Of a stretch of DNA of 64,000 bases, positions 34,836-44,618 are shown one piece after another (within the stretch, counting starts at the first letter, position 1; each line of letters opens with the position of its first letter). The DNA comes from Thiosocius sp963736445 (lineage in GTDB: Bacteria; Pseudomonadota; Gammaproteobacteria; Chromatiales; Chromatiaceae), in the NCBI GenBank assembly GCA_963736445.1, contig CAVTOY010000008.1, positions 62,001 through 126,000 on the forward strand. Direction: 5' to 3'. Position numbers and translations under genes: made by a program. The notes under the pieces are model-generated. The model was not told the DNA's origin and ran no database searches. It worked only from the letters and a program-made list of their open reading frames with translations.

Positions 34836-36470
34836 ATGGAAAACCTCCTCGCATCAATCGATTACCGCGACCCCATCTGGATCGCAGTGGCCTTCGCATT
34901 TGGATTCCTTGCTGCTCAGGTGCGGCTGCCTCCGCTGGTGGGTTTTCTGATAGCGGGCTTTGTGCTCAATTCGCTCGGCGCCGAGGGCGGTGCCTTTCTC
35001 AATGAGATGGCCGACCTCGGGGTGACCCTGCTTTTGTTCTCGATCGGTCTCAAGTTGCGGATTGGCCAGTTGCTACGTCCGGAGGTCTGGGGCGTAGCGT
35101 CCTTACATATGCTGGCGATTGTCCTGCTGTCCACCGGCGTGCTACTGCTGCTCGCCGTTTTTGAGTTTCCAATACTCAATAAGCTGACACCGCTCACCGC
35201 AGTCCTACTCGGATTTGCCCTGTCATTCTCGAGCACCGTGTTCGCCGTCAAACTGCTTGAGGACAAGGACGACATGGCGGCTTGGTATGGTCGCATCGCT
35301 ATCGGGGTGTTGATCATTCAGGACATCGCTGCGGTAGTCTTCCTGGGTGTCTCGGCCGCGAAGGTCCCTTCGCCCTGGGCAGCCATGATCATCGTCGCCA
35401 TTGTCGCCTCCCGACCGCTGCTGGCAGGTCTGCTGAACCGTGCCGGTCACGGCGAACTGCTGGTCTTGTTCGGGCTCGTGCTGGCGCTCGGCGGTGCCGG
35501 GCTATTCGAACTGGTGGATCTGAAGGGTGACCTCGGGGCGCTTGTGTTCGGCGTTCTGCTTGCCGGACACCCCAAGGCAACTGAGCTGTTCAGATCTTTG
35601 CTCAGCGTCAAGGACCTGTTCCTGGTCGGCTTTTTTCTCAGTATCGGTATGGCAGGGGTTCCAGATTTTGGCCTGCTACTCGTGGCAGCGCTGCTGGTGC
35701 TCGCCGTGCCGATCAAGACCGGCTTATATTACTGGTTATTGACACTTTTTCGAGTCCGTACGCGGCCGGCCGCGCTGGCCTCGCTATCGCTCTCCAACTT
35801 CAGCGAGTTCGGTCTGATCGTTGGCTCGATCTCGGTTGCCAACGGCTGGCTTGACGTCGATTGGCTGGTAGTCATGGCTGTGGCAGTAGCCATGTCATTT
35901 ATCGCTGCTTCGGCATTGAACGTTCTAGCCGACAACGTCTACTTGGCCTTGCGCCCCTGGCTAGCGCGCTTCGAGCGAGATCAGCGCCTCGCCGGTGATG
36001 AGACGATTAGTTTCGGTGAATCGAGTGTTCTGGTCTGTGGCATGGGCCGGGTCGGGACCGGCGCCTATGATGCCTTGGCCGAGCACTACGGCGAGGCCGT
36101 TGTCGGGATCGACGTAAATCCGGAAGCCGCGGATCGCCATCGAGCGGCCGGACGAGCCGTTCAGGATGGCAACCTCACCAACCCTGACTTTTGGTCGCGC
36201 ATCGACCGAGACAACTGGCGCGTCGAATGGATACTGCTCGCAATGCCCTCATATCGCGCCAACCTGAAGGCGGCCCGGATCGCCCGCGAGTGGGGCTTTA
36301 GCGGCAAGATTGGCGCCACCGCTAAATTCGCCGACGAAGCTCAGGAGTTGGCTGAACATGGAATCGATGCCGTGTTTAACATCTACGCAGAGGCTGGCAG
36401 CGGATTTGCCCAGCACGCGAGGGCGTTGTTCACAGATCGCGAGAAGACAACGGTGTCACCGCGAAGCTGA
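34836..36470 (+). CDS. CPA2-family cation:proton antiporter with TrkA-N domain
   Basis: The 544-residue protein has about twelve membrane helices of the Na+/H+ exchanger (KefB/CPA2) fold, including LGFALSFSSTVFAVKLL with the transport-unit signature, then a cytosolic Rossmann TrkA-N domain (VLVCGMGRVGTGAYDAL, about residue 400) that binds nucleotide and gates flux. It likely exchanges K+ or Na+ for protons. It runs convergent to the P-type ATPase gene. Overall it is similar in layout to the second CPA2 protein at 40-42 kb, but not a recent copy. Confidence 0.9.
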   Translation: MENLLASIDYRDPIWIAVAFAFGFLAAQVRLPPLVGFLIAGFVLNSLGAEGGAFLNEMADLGVTLLLFSIGLKLRIGQLLRPEVWGVASLHMLAIVLLSTGVLLLLAVFEFPILNKLTPLTAVLLGFALSFSSTVFAVKLLEDKDDMAAWYGRIAIGVLIIQDIAAVVFLGVSAAKVPSPWAAMIIVAIVASRPLLAGLLNRAGHGELLVLFGLVLALGGAGLFELVDLKGDLGALVFGVLLAGHPKATELFRSLLSVKDLFLVGFFLSIGMAGVPDFGLLLVAALLVLAVPIKTGLYYWLLTLFRVRTRPAALASLSLSNFSEFGLIVGSISVANGWLDVDWLVVMAVAVAMSFIAASALNVLADNVYLALRPWLARFERDQRLAGDETISFGESSVLVCGMGRVGTGAYDALAEHYGEAVVGIDVNPEAADRHRAAGRAVQDGNLTNPDFWSRIDRDNWRVEWILLAMPSYRANLKAARIAREWGFSGKIGATAKFADEAQELAEHGIDAVFNIYAEAGSGFAQHARALFTDREKTTVSPRS

Positions 36471-36630
36471 TTGGAGACGAGCACACCACCAGCGAGGTCG
36501 AGCGGTCCCTCCGTGCATAAACGAGACCGTATACACGCAGCCAGCCATACCTTGACGTCATCGGACAACGTGCTTGCATCCTTCGGTACAATATAATTCA
36601 GCATCGCGAATGGCTCGAATCACGGTAGCC

Positions 36631-36651
36631 CGCCGCCACCTGTCGGCGGCG
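36631..36651. terminator. hairpin between convergent genes
   Basis: CGCCGCC (36631-36637) pairs with GGCGGCG (36645-36651) across a 7-base loop. No T-tract follows on either strand, so an intrinsic terminator is not certain. The convergent position of the antiporter and ATPase genes supports a transcription-end role. Confidence 0.35.
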
Positions 36652-36736
36652 CGAACGGCGCTGGGTTATGTTGTAAGAAATTCACGTTGTCGCCGCACTC
36701 AAATCTGCTCACGCCGATCCTTGAATCTTTATATCT

Positions 36737-39442
36737 TCAAGTGTGAATGGGCTCCATGAGTCTTAACCGCATCTGTTTTTCGATCTCAATGATCATAAAC
36801 AGCACGACGCCGATCAACACAATTAGCAATCCATCCAATTTGCCTACAGCCTGCGTCTCGAAAACGGCCTGTAGAGGATGAACATAGGTGATGGCCAACT
36901 GTCCCAGGGCAACGATGAGCACGGCAATCCAGACCGCCTTCGTGCCGCGCACCGCTCGCCAGGTGAGCGATGTGCTGTACATGTTGCGGATGAAGAATAG
37001 GTGAAAGATCTCCATGACCACCAGCGTGTTCATGGCCAGCGTGCGTGCGAGCTCAATTGGGTAGCCGCGGTCAATCGCATAGGCATAGATGCCGAACACG
37101 CCGCCGAGGAAAAGCATCGCAACCAATATGATGTGCCAGATTAGCGCACCGGAAAGCAACGGTTCGCTGCGTGGGCGCGGCGGCCTCTGCATCGTGTGGG
37201 CCTCGGTGGGTTCGAAGGCCAGCGCAATGCCGAGGGTCACCGCAGTGATCATATTGATCCACAGGATCTGCACCGGGGTAATCGGCAGCGCCATGCCTGC
37301 CATCAGCGCCAGGATGATGGTTGAGGCCTCGCCGGCATTGGTCGGCAACGTCCAGCTGATGACCTTCTTGATGTTGTCGTAGACCGTTCGGCCTTCGCGC
37401 ACCGCGGCCGCGATTGAGACGAAGTTGTCGTCTGCCAGTACGAGTTCCGATGCCTCTTTTGCGGCTTCGCTACCCTTGTGCCCCATGGCGATGCCCGCAT
37501 CCGCGCGCTTCAACGCCGGGGCATCGTTGACGCCGTCGCCGGTCATTGCCACGGTCATGCCTTGCGACTGCAGCGCCATGACTAGGCGCAGCTTGTGCTC
37601 GGGGCTGGTGCGCGCGAACACATTCGTTTCGCCAACAGCCATGGCCAACGCTGGGTCATCGAGCTTGTCGATGTCGCCGCCGGTCAATGCACTTTCCGGA
37701 TTGCGCAGGCCCAGCTGGCGCCCGATCGCTATGGCGGTGGCGGCATGGTCACCGGTGATCATCTTGACCCGAATCCCGGCGGCATGGCATTCGGCGACCG
37801 CGGTGATCGCCTCTTCGCGTGGCGGATCGATCAGGCCGACCAGCGCCAGCAGGGTCAAGTCGCGCTCGACGTTCGCGAACTCCAGTTCCGTCTGACCGGA
37901 CGGCAGGCTCTTCGTAGCAACGGCAATCAGTCGCTGCCCCTGGGCAGCGATCTGCTCCGCCTGCTCCTGCCAATAGTCGGGATCGATTGGGCTGACGTTG
38001 TGGTCAGGCAGGCGTTGATCGCGGCACATGGCGAGCACCTGCTCGGGCGCCCCCTTGACGAAAGCCACCGCATGATGCTCATGATCGTGATTCAACGTGG
38101 CCATAAAGCGGTGCTTGGCATCGAATGGGATCACGTCGCTGCGCGGCCACTGCCCGCGGGTCTCGACCACGAGTAGGCCGATCCGCTCAGCGGCGGCCAG
38201 CAGGGCGCCTTCCATAGGGTCGCCTTCTACCGACCAAACCCCATCGCGATTCTTCAACTCCGCGTCGTCACACAGAATCGCGGCGCGCGCGATCTCGATC
38301 AGTGCCGGATGCATGGCGGTATCGACGGGGCCGGTCGCGGTCTCGATCGTCCCCATGGGCTCATAGCCGACACCCCGGACAGAAAAGCTCTGCGCGGCAG
38401 TGACGATCGAGGCAACGCTCATTTCGTTCCTGGTCAGCGTACCGGTCTTGTCCGAACAGATGACTGACACCGATCCCAGCGTCTCGATCGCAGGAAGCCG
38501 CCTGACGATCGCATTGCGCCTTGCCATCGCTTGAACGCCGACGGCCAGCGTAATCGTCAGCACTGCCGGCAGACCCTCCGGGATGGCCGCGACCGACAGG
38601 CCGACCACGGCCATGAACAGCTCGCCGAAATCGTGATGCAGGACGAAGTAGCCGAACGCGAGGATCAGCCCGGCGATGACCAGGATAAACAGCGTGAGCC
38701 ACTTGGCGAACACGGCCATCTGGCCGACCAGCGGCGTTGTCAGGGTCTCGACGCGTGATAGCAGCCCGCTGATCAGGCCGATCTGGGTCGCATCGCCCGT
38801 TGCCACGACGATCCCCTGGCCCTGGCCACTGGTGACCGTGGTGCCGCTGAATGCCATGCATGCACGGTCGCCCAGCGCGACATTGACCGTGACCGGTGCG
38901 ACCCGCTTCTCGACCGCGACAGACTCGCCGGTCAGGATCGACTCCTGGATCTGCAAACCATGCGTCCGCAAAAGGCGCAGGTCGGCCGGCACCTTGTCGC
39001 CGGCCTCGATCAGGACGATGTCACCCGGTACCAGTTCGTCACCGTCGATCGTGTGCCGCTGCCCATCGCGGATGACCGCCGCGCGTGGTGCGAGCATCTG
39101 GCGGATGGCCTCCATGGCCGATTCCGCCTTGCCCTCCTGGACGAACCCAATCAGTGCGTTGACCAGGACCACCGCCAGGATGACCAGGGTGTCGACAACG
39201 TGATGCAGCAGCGCGGTGATCGCGGCGGCACCCAGCAGCACATAGATCAGGATGTTGTGGAACTGTAGCAGGAAGCGGACAAAGGGATGGCGCCGGGGCG
39301 GCTCCGGCAAGCGGTTGGCACCGTAGGTCTCGAGCCGGCGCTGCGCCTCGGCCTCGCCGAGGCCGCCCGCATCCGCGTCCAACAGTTCAAATACCTGCTC
39401 CTGTTCCAGGCTGTGCCAATCGGGTTGTCCGGTACTGGACAT
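36737..39442 (-). CDS. P2-type cation-transporting ATPase
   Basis: The protein of about 901 residues has all P-type landmarks: the actuator motif LTGESVAVEK (about 171-180), M4 motif AIPEGLPAVLT (about 287-297), the phosphorylated aspartate in SDKTGTLT (about 332), and the hinge GDGVNDAPALK. An N-terminal cation-ATPase domain and C-terminal membrane domain are present. The PEGLP motif and lack of heavy-metal domains point to the Ca2+/Na+/K+ (P2) group. Two ATGs overlap at 39445/39442; the second is better spaced from GGGGGG. It is the last gene of an operon with a Usp protein 10 bases upstream. Confidence 0.92.
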   Translation of the reverse strand: MSSTGQPDWHSLEQEQVFELLDADAGGLGEAEAQRRLETYGANRLPEPPRRHPFVRFLLQFHNILIYVLLGAAAITALLHHVVDTLVILAVVLVNALIGFVQEGKAESAMEAIRQMLAPRAAVIRDGQRHTIDGDELVPGDIVLIEAGDKVPADLRLLRTHGLQIQESILTGESVAVEKRVAPVTVNVALGDRACMAFSGTTVTSGQGQGIVVATGDATQIGLISGLLSRVETLTTPLVGQMAVFAKWLTLFILVIAGLILAFGYFVLHHDFGELFMAVVGLSVAAIPEGLPAVLTITLAVGVQAMARRNAIVRRLPAIETLGSVSVICSDKTGTLTRNEMSVASIVTAAQSFSVRGVGYEPMGTIETATGPVDTAMHPALIEIARAAILCDDAELKNRDGVWSVEGDPMEGALLAAAERIGLLVVETRGQWPRSDVIPFDAKHRFMATLNHDHEHHAVAFVKGAPEQVLAMCRDQRLPDHNVSPIDPDYWQEQAEQIAAQGQRLIAVATKSLPSGQTELEFANVERDLTLLALVGLIDPPREEAITAVAECHAAGIRVKMITGDHAATAIAIGRQLGLRNPESALTGGDIDKLDDPALAMAVGETNVFARTSPEHKLRLVMALQSQGMTVAMTGDGVNDAPALKRADAGIAMGHKGSEAAKEASELVLADDNFVSIAAAVREGRTVYDNIKKVISWTLPTNAGEASTIILALMAGMALPITPVQILWINMITAVTLGIALAFEPTEAHTMQRPPRPRSEPLLSGALIWHIILVAMLFLGGVFGIYAYAIDRGYPIELARTLAMNTLVVMEIFHLFFIRNMYSTSLTWRAVRGTKAVWIAVLIVALGQLAITYVHPLQAVFETQAVGKLDGLLIVLIGVVLFMIIEIEKQMRLRLMEPIHT

Positions 39443-39452
39443 CATCCCCCCT

Positions 39453-40418
39453 TCAATCGAGTGTGACCGGAGTGACGAAGCCTGCCGGCTTGACCGCCAG
39501 CACCCCGCACTCGAGGTTGTTCAGGATGACTTCGGCGGTATTGCCGATCAGCAACCCCGGGATGCCGGTGCGACTGACGGTGCCCATAACCACCAGGTCC
39601 GCCTTCAGTTCGTTGGCCACCGCGGGGATTACGTCTCGGGGAGTACCCTCGCGAAGATGGAACCGTGGTGTAAGGTAGCCGTGGGCTTCACCGCCAAACT
39701 GTTCCCGCATCCGATTGTTCAGGGCGTCCAGCCGCGACTGGTGCTCGCGCCATTCGTGATCGCGATTGGTGGCGACCTCCTTGTCCGAAAGCTCACTGCC
39801 GAACACCCGGATCATACTGTCGGAAATCGACTCCCATGCATGCACCACGTGCAACTGGGCGAAATCCGTTACCGCGAGCGTGGCGGCAATATCGAGGATC
39901 TGTCGGTTCAGATCACTCTCCTCATCGTCTTCTTTCCACGGATCGAAATCCACGGCGGCGAGGACGTGGCGGTAGTTTGCACTCGTTTCACCCACCATGA
40001 TCCAGACCGGGCACGGACACTTGCGCAGCAGATGCTGGTCCGTCCCACCGAACAGGAAGCTGTGGGCGCCACCTTCGCCCACGGTCTTGATCACGAGGTC
40101 GTGCCGGCTGCGCAACACCTCGCGAATGACCTCGACGAAAACGGTCCCGAAGCGGACGTCAACGACATGGTCAGTCTCTCTGCCCGCACCGCGGAGCAAG
40201 TCTGACAGCTGTTTGGTCGCCTGCTGTCGCAGACGTGATCTGAGATCCTCGATTGCGATGCTGCCCGCAAACGGTCCAAGACGGGGTTCTTCGACGACAT
40301 GCAGGACCGTCAGGCGTGCCTGATTGTTCCGCGCCAGGCTAACGGCCCGTGCGACAGCGGCACTCGATTCTGCGGCCGGATTTTCAACGACGTACAGAAT
40401 GCTGTCGAATGATTTCAT
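39453..40418 (-). CDS. double universal stress protein (UspE-like)
   Basis: The 321-residue cytoplasmic protein consists of two Usp domains (about residues 1-145 and 150-315). The second ends in the nucleotide-binding segment GTVSRTGIPGLLIGNTAEVI and a final VLAVKPAG strand. An AGGAG lies 7 bases before the ATG. The ATG overlaps the stop of the upstream CPA2 gene (ATGA), and the ATPase gene follows 10 bases downstream. Its place between two ion transporters suggests it senses the energy or ion state for them. Confidence 0.92.
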   Translation of the reverse strand: MKSFDSILYVVENPAAESSAAVARAVSLARNNQARLTVLHVVEEPRLGPFAGSIAIEDLRSRLRQQATKQLSDLLRGAGRETDHVVDVRFGTVFVEVIREVLRSRHDLVIKTVGEGGAHSFLFGGTDQHLLRKCPCPVWIMVGETSANYRHVLAAVDFDPWKEDDEESDLNRQILDIAATLAVTDFAQLHVVHAWESISDSMIRVFGSELSDKEVATNRDHEWREHQSRLDALNNRMREQFGGEAHGYLTPRFHLREGTPRDVIPAVANELKADLVVMGTVSRTGIPGLLIGNTAEVILNNLECGVLAVKPAGFVTPVTLD

Positions 40419-42085
40419 ACGCCAACTCCTAAGCTGTGATTATCATAATGCCGCCGGCATTCCCGAACGAGCTTGTCGGCCGCTTCCTTTGCCGCATCTG
40501 CGTAGGGCACCAGGACGAGATCCACACCATTTTGACGGAAGCCGTCTGCCTCGTGCCTAGTGGACGAAGAAACCGCGACCTTGCCGCGAAAGCTCTGTTG
40601 TTTGAGTCCTTGCAACAGGGCCCGGTTCAATGCGCGGTCACGCAGCGTGCTGACTACCCACGCGACCCGTTCCAGTGGCAGCGTGGCAATGAACTCAGGA
40701 TCCTCGGCGTCGCCATAGCGTGCGCGATATCCTTCCCGTTCGTGCAGCCGCACGGCTGCCGGATCGAAATCGATCGCCAACAGACGGCAGCCGCGCTCAC
40801 GGAGCATGTTGGCGAGGGTCGAGCCGAATCGGCCGAGGCCGAACAGCAGTACGTCGACCGTGTCGTTGTCGTCGACCAGGTTGTCCATCTCACGGTGCGT
40901 GACCTTGCGTTCGAACCAGCCAAGATAAGGCCCCAGGCGTGCGTAGAGTTCGTGCGAGTAAAGGATCATGTAGGTTGAGGCACTGATCGTGATCAGTCCG
41001 ACGAGCGTGACCAGGCCGACCGTCGATTGATCGAGATGGCCCAGGCTGAGGCCGAGCGCCGCAAGGATCAGGGAAAATTCGCTGATCTGCGCTACCGTAA
41101 GGCCGGCCAGAAATCCGGTCCGCTTCCGGTATCCCATGTAGCCCATGATTACCATCACGATCAGCGGATTGCCGATCAGCACGAATAGCGAAAACACAAT
41201 GGCAGCGCCGGTCTGCGCCCCGATGGTGCCCATGTCGAGGTTGGCGCCCAGTTCGATAAAGAAGAACAACAGCAGGAAATCACGCAGGCTGACCAGGCGC
41301 GCGGCGACCAGTTCGCGATAAGGCGTGGAGGCGATCGACACGCCCGCCAGGAAGGCACCAACCTCTTTGCTGAAGCCGAGTGCGTCGCCGATCGTGGCAC
41401 CGATGATGGCCCAGGCAATGGCGAACAGCATGAGCAACTCAGGCGATCGGGCGAGCCGGTGCAGCAGACGCGGCAGAACATAGCGGGTCAGGAGCACCAC
41501 GGCGAGCAGCATCAGCGCGCCCTTGGCGACGATCAGCAGCGCCTCTTTACCCAGGCTGGCGCCATCGACGGCCTGTCCGGCAGCGGTGAGGCCGATCATC
41601 ACCAGGACCACGACAATGTCCTGAACGATCAGGAAACCCACGGCGATCCGGCCGTGCAATGAGTCAACCTCGCGCTTGTCGGAAAGCAGTTTGACGATAA
41701 TGATGGTGCTCGAGAAGGTCAGTGCGACCGCGACATAGATCGCCGTGACATGCTCCATGCCGAGTGCCAACGCGATCAGATAGCCGACCACAGAGGTAAA
41801 AACGACCTGGCCGAGTCCGGTCAACAGTGCCACCGGCCCGACGGTCCGGATAATGTGCACATCGAGCTTCAGGCCGACAACGAACAGCAGCAATGCGATG
41901 CCGAGGCGGGCGAACAGCTCGATTTCACCGCTTTGCACGACAACACCTACACCCGAGGGCCCGAGTAGGATTCCGACAGCGATGAAGGCCACGATCAGCG
42001 GTTGGCGCAACAACAGCGCCAAAGCGCCTCCGGCAGCGGCCAGGCCGAGGATCGCACCGATCTGGTAGAAGACGTTATCGAACAT
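40415..42085 (-). CDS. KefB-like CPA2 antiporter with TrkA-N domain
   Basis: The 556-residue protein starts at the ATG at 42085; a longer frame to 42151 adds a tail without membrane helices. About twelve membrane helices of the CPA2 type are seen, with the pore-signature region AVALTFSSTIIIVKLLSDK and GFLIVQDIVVVLVMIGL, followed by a TrkA-N domain (VDVLLFGLGRFGSTLANML, about residue 410). The ending VLVPYADAAKEAADKL may close the regulatory domain. It is a likely K+:H+ efflux antiporter. The stop overlaps the next Usp gene. Confidence 0.9.
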   Translation of the reverse strand: MFDNVFYQIGAILGLAAAGGALALLLRQPLIVAFIAVGILLGPSGVGVVVQSGEIELFARLGIALLLFVVGLKLDVHIIRTVGPVALLTGLGQVVFTSVVGYLIALALGMEHVTAIYVAVALTFSSTIIIVKLLSDKREVDSLHGRIAVGFLIVQDIVVVLVMIGLTAAGQAVDGASLGKEALLIVAKGALMLLAVVLLTRYVLPRLLHRLARSPELLMLFAIAWAIIGATIGDALGFSKEVGAFLAGVSIASTPYRELVAARLVSLRDFLLLFFFIELGANLDMGTIGAQTGAAIVFSLFVLIGNPLIVMVIMGYMGYRKRTGFLAGLTVAQISEFSLILAALGLSLGHLDQSTVGLVTLVGLITISASTYMILYSHELYARLGPYLGWFERKVTHREMDNLVDDNDTVDVLLFGLGRFGSTLANMLRERGCRLLAIDFDPAAVRLHEREGYRARYGDAEDPEFIATLPLERVAWVVSTLRDRALNRALLQGLKQQSFRGKVAVSSSTRHEADGFRQNGVDLVLVPYADAAKEAADKLVRECRRHYDNHSLGVGV

Positions 42086-42222
42086 CTGGTATGGCCTTTG
42101 TTGCCTGGTGCCAAGGACTCCTGGATTTGCTGAGAGTCGTATACCTCGCAACGGAGTACCGACACGCCTATTGTCAGGGCGGCAGTCGCGTACTCAGCAA
42201 GTCGAACCCAGATTGCCTTGCA

Positions 42223-43212
42223 TCAATCGGGTTTGCCCTCCAAGGTTACGGGCGTCTCGAAGCCTTCCGGTTTCACTGACAGTACTGAGCATTCGATCTG
42301 CTCGAGGATCGCCTCGGCAGTGTTGCCGATGAAAAGGCCGGCGACTCCGGTGCGTGCCACTGTACCCATCACTACCAAGTCGGCCTTGATGCTCCTGGCC
42401 AGCCTCGAGATTTCCTTTTGCGCCTGACCTTTGATCAAATGCTTGTTCGGGCTCAGAAACTTAACGGCGTCCTTGCCCTGGCGCTGGATCACGTCGTCGA
42501 TAAGGTCATCGAACCCTGCATCGTGTTGCTGCCGGACCTGCTCGACGTAAGCGATAACCTCTGCATCCGGGCGTCGAAGAAACGCACCACGCATGGCACT
42601 TTCACCAACCGCCTCCCACGCGTGGGCGACATGGAGTTCGGCGAAGTCTGACAAGGCCAGGGAAACCGCCAATTCAAGGATCTTGACATTCAGCTTATGT
42701 CGTATCGCCGCTTCGGGAGCCGGGTGATCTGCATCCACGTCGACAGCGGCGAGGATCCGTCGGTATGACTTTGATGGAGAGTGCTTGACAAGCCACACGG
42801 GGCAGGGGCACTTGCGCAACAAGTGCATGTCGTCACTGCCGAACAAACGGTCGAGCCAGGCGGGGGCCTCCGGGGCTTTCATCACCAGATCGTGACCGTG
42901 CCGCAGCACTTCCCGAATGATTTCGAGAAAGGCCGTCCCCAGCAGCACCTTGGCATCGATAGTAATCCGCGATCGAAAAGGCGCGACCGCGCTCTGCAGT
43001 TGCTCCCGCGAATCGGCGATCGCTGCTTCCTGCAGTTGGGCTGAAATCGGCCCCCCGTCTGGCATACCGATGCCAGCTGTCATCCGCGGTGCAACAGCGA
43101 CGACAGTCAGCGTCGCCTGGTTGTTCTGTGCCAGCGAAACCGCGCGTTCGAGGACCGTGTCAGCAGGCTGACGTGGGTCGACGGCGCAGAGGATCTTTTT
43201 GAATCTCTTCAT
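42223..43212 (-). CDS. double universal stress protein (UspE-like)
   Basis: The 329-residue protein again has two Usp domains. The N-terminal begins with KKILCAVDPRQPADTVLERA, and the C-terminal contains GTVARTGVAGLFIGNTAEAI and SVLSVKPEG. It resembles the 39.4-kb protein in layout and motifs and is probably an old duplicate. It precedes the KefB-like gene by 137 bp on the same strand and heads the ion-transport cluster. The cellular role is inferred from the context only. Confidence 0.9.
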   Translation of the reverse strand: MKRFKKILCAVDPRQPADTVLERAVSLAQNNQATLTVVAVAPRMTAGIGMPDGGPISAQLQEAAIADSREQLQSAVAPFRSRITIDAKVLLGTAFLEIIREVLRHGHDLVMKAPEAPAWLDRLFGSDDMHLLRKCPCPVWLVKHSPSKSYRRILAAVDVDADHPAPEAAIRHKLNVKILELAVSLALSDFAELHVAHAWEAVGESAMRGAFLRRPDAEVIAYVEQVRQQHDAGFDDLIDDVIQRQGKDAVKFLSPNKHLIKGQAQKEISRLARSIKADLVVMGTVARTGVAGLFIGNTAEAILEQIECSVLSVKPEGFETPVTLEGKPD

Positions 43213-43369
43213 AATTCCCCCGCTGGTAGCGAAAGTGTCTGATGCTGTTTTCAGCAGGCGCTCAGCGGGCGCGCTTTGCCTAAGTCATTGCCAGATACGT
43301 TAGTTCAGAAATCCGTGCTAGCACAATGTATTCAGGTCGTTTCCCTGACCGGGAGCAAAGTGCGAAGCC

Positions 43370-44392
43370 CTACGCCAGCCGCCAGGTCAGCGGTTCGTTT
43401 GCCCTCAGGGGGGTGATGCCTCCGTCATGCCGGGCAGACACGGTGTGGTTTTCCTTCACCAGGGTAATGGTATCGGTATTGCGTGGCAGGCCGTAGAAGT
43501 CGGGACCAAAATAGCTGGCGAAAGCTTCCAGCTTATCCAGGGCATCCGCCGACTCGAAGGCCTCGGCATACAACTCGATGGCGGCGTGGGCGGTGTAGAT
43601 GCCGGCGCAGCCGCAAGCCGCCTCCTTGGCAGGGGTGGCATGGGGCGCGCTGTCCGTGCCCAGGAAGAACTTGGGATTACCGCTGGTGGCGGCGGCGACC
43701 AGGGCCTCGCGGTGAGTCTCCCGCTTCAGCACCGGCAGGCAGTAGTAATGGGGCCGGATCCCACCCTGGAACATGGCGTTGCGGTTGTAGAGTAGGTGGT
43801 GCACGGTGATGGTGGCCCCCACGTTGGCCGGAGCGGCGGCCACGAAATCTGCTGCCTGGCGGGTGGTGATGTGCTCCAGCACCACCTTGAGCCTTGGCAG
43901 GCGTCGCAACAATGGCGCCAGGATGCGCTCGATGAAGATCGCCTCCCGATCGAACACGTCCACGCCCGGGTCCGTCACCTCGCCGTGCAGCAGCAGGGGC
44001 ATGCCTACCTCCTGCATGGCCTCCAGTGCGGCGTCCACCCGGCGGATGTCGGTGACGCCGGAATCCGAATTGGTTGTGGCGCCGGCCGGGTAATACTTCA
44101 CTGCGTGCACGAAGCCGCTGGCCTTGGCCTTGAGGATTTCCTCCGGCGACGTGTTGTCCGTCAGGTACAGGGTCATCAGCGGCTCGAAAGCCAGTCTGGC
44201 GGGCAGGGCCGCCAGGATGCGCTCCCGGTAAGCGGCAGCATCCGCCACCGAGCGTACTGGCGGCTTCAGGTTGGGCATCACGATGGCCCTGGCAAAGCGC
44301 CGGGCGGTGTCTGGCAGCACGGCGGCCAGCATGTCGCCGTCCCGCAGGTGCAGGTGCCAGTCGTCGGGACAGGTGAGGGTCAGGGCGTTTAT
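43370..44392 (-). CDS. pyrC: dihydroorotase (PyrC type)
   Basis: The enzyme closes carbamoyl-aspartate to dihydroorotate in pyrimidine synthesis, using two zinc ions. The metal ligands HLHLRDGD are encoded only if translation starts upstream of the first ATG (44332). Further landmarks are HAVKYYPAGATTNSDSGV (carbamylated Lys), LLLHGEVTD, EHITTRQAADFV and GTDSAPHA. Between an in-frame TAA and HLHLRDG there is no ATG, GTG or TTG; the family start position reads ATA (44392-44390), followed by AACGCCCTG. With it the protein has 340 residues, the usual length. Either an ATA start is used or the start codon has mutated. Confidence 0.85.
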   Translation of the reverse strand: MNALTLTCPDDWHLHLRDGDMLAAVLPDTARRFARAIVMPNLKPPVRSVADAAAYRERILAALPARLAFEPLMTLYLTDNTSPEEILKAKASGFVHAVKYYPAGATTNSDSGVTDIRRVDAALEAMQEVGMPLLLHGEVTDPGVDVFDREAIFIERILAPLLRRLPRLKVVLEHITTRQAADFVAAAPANVGATITVHHLLYNRNAMFQGGIRPHYYCLPVLKRETHREALVAAATSGNPKFFLGTDSAPHATPAKEAACGCAGIYTAHAAIELYAEAFESADALDKLEAFASYFGPDFYGLPRNTDTITLVKENHTVSARHDGGITPLRANEPLTWRLA

Positions 44393-44618
44393 GTTTCGGT
44401 CTCTTGTTTAAGTATCAAGGCCAGCGGGTATACGAAGCACGGGAACCATTATTGCCGATTTTCAGAGAACCCTCAGCTCATCGGCGCATCCGTCTTCCTA
44501 TTAACGATACGAAGCCAACGTGAGGCCGGGTATTTGAGGCCGTAGCTTCTCGCTTTCGTGTTTTCAGCACATACCCGCCAATTGGACGAACGTCGCGCTA
44601 TCCAGCTCGAATCATTTT

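Noticed and set aside
37595..38176. 193-codon plus-strand frame inside the P-type ATPase
   Set aside because: Antisense to an intact ATPase with all catalytic motifs.
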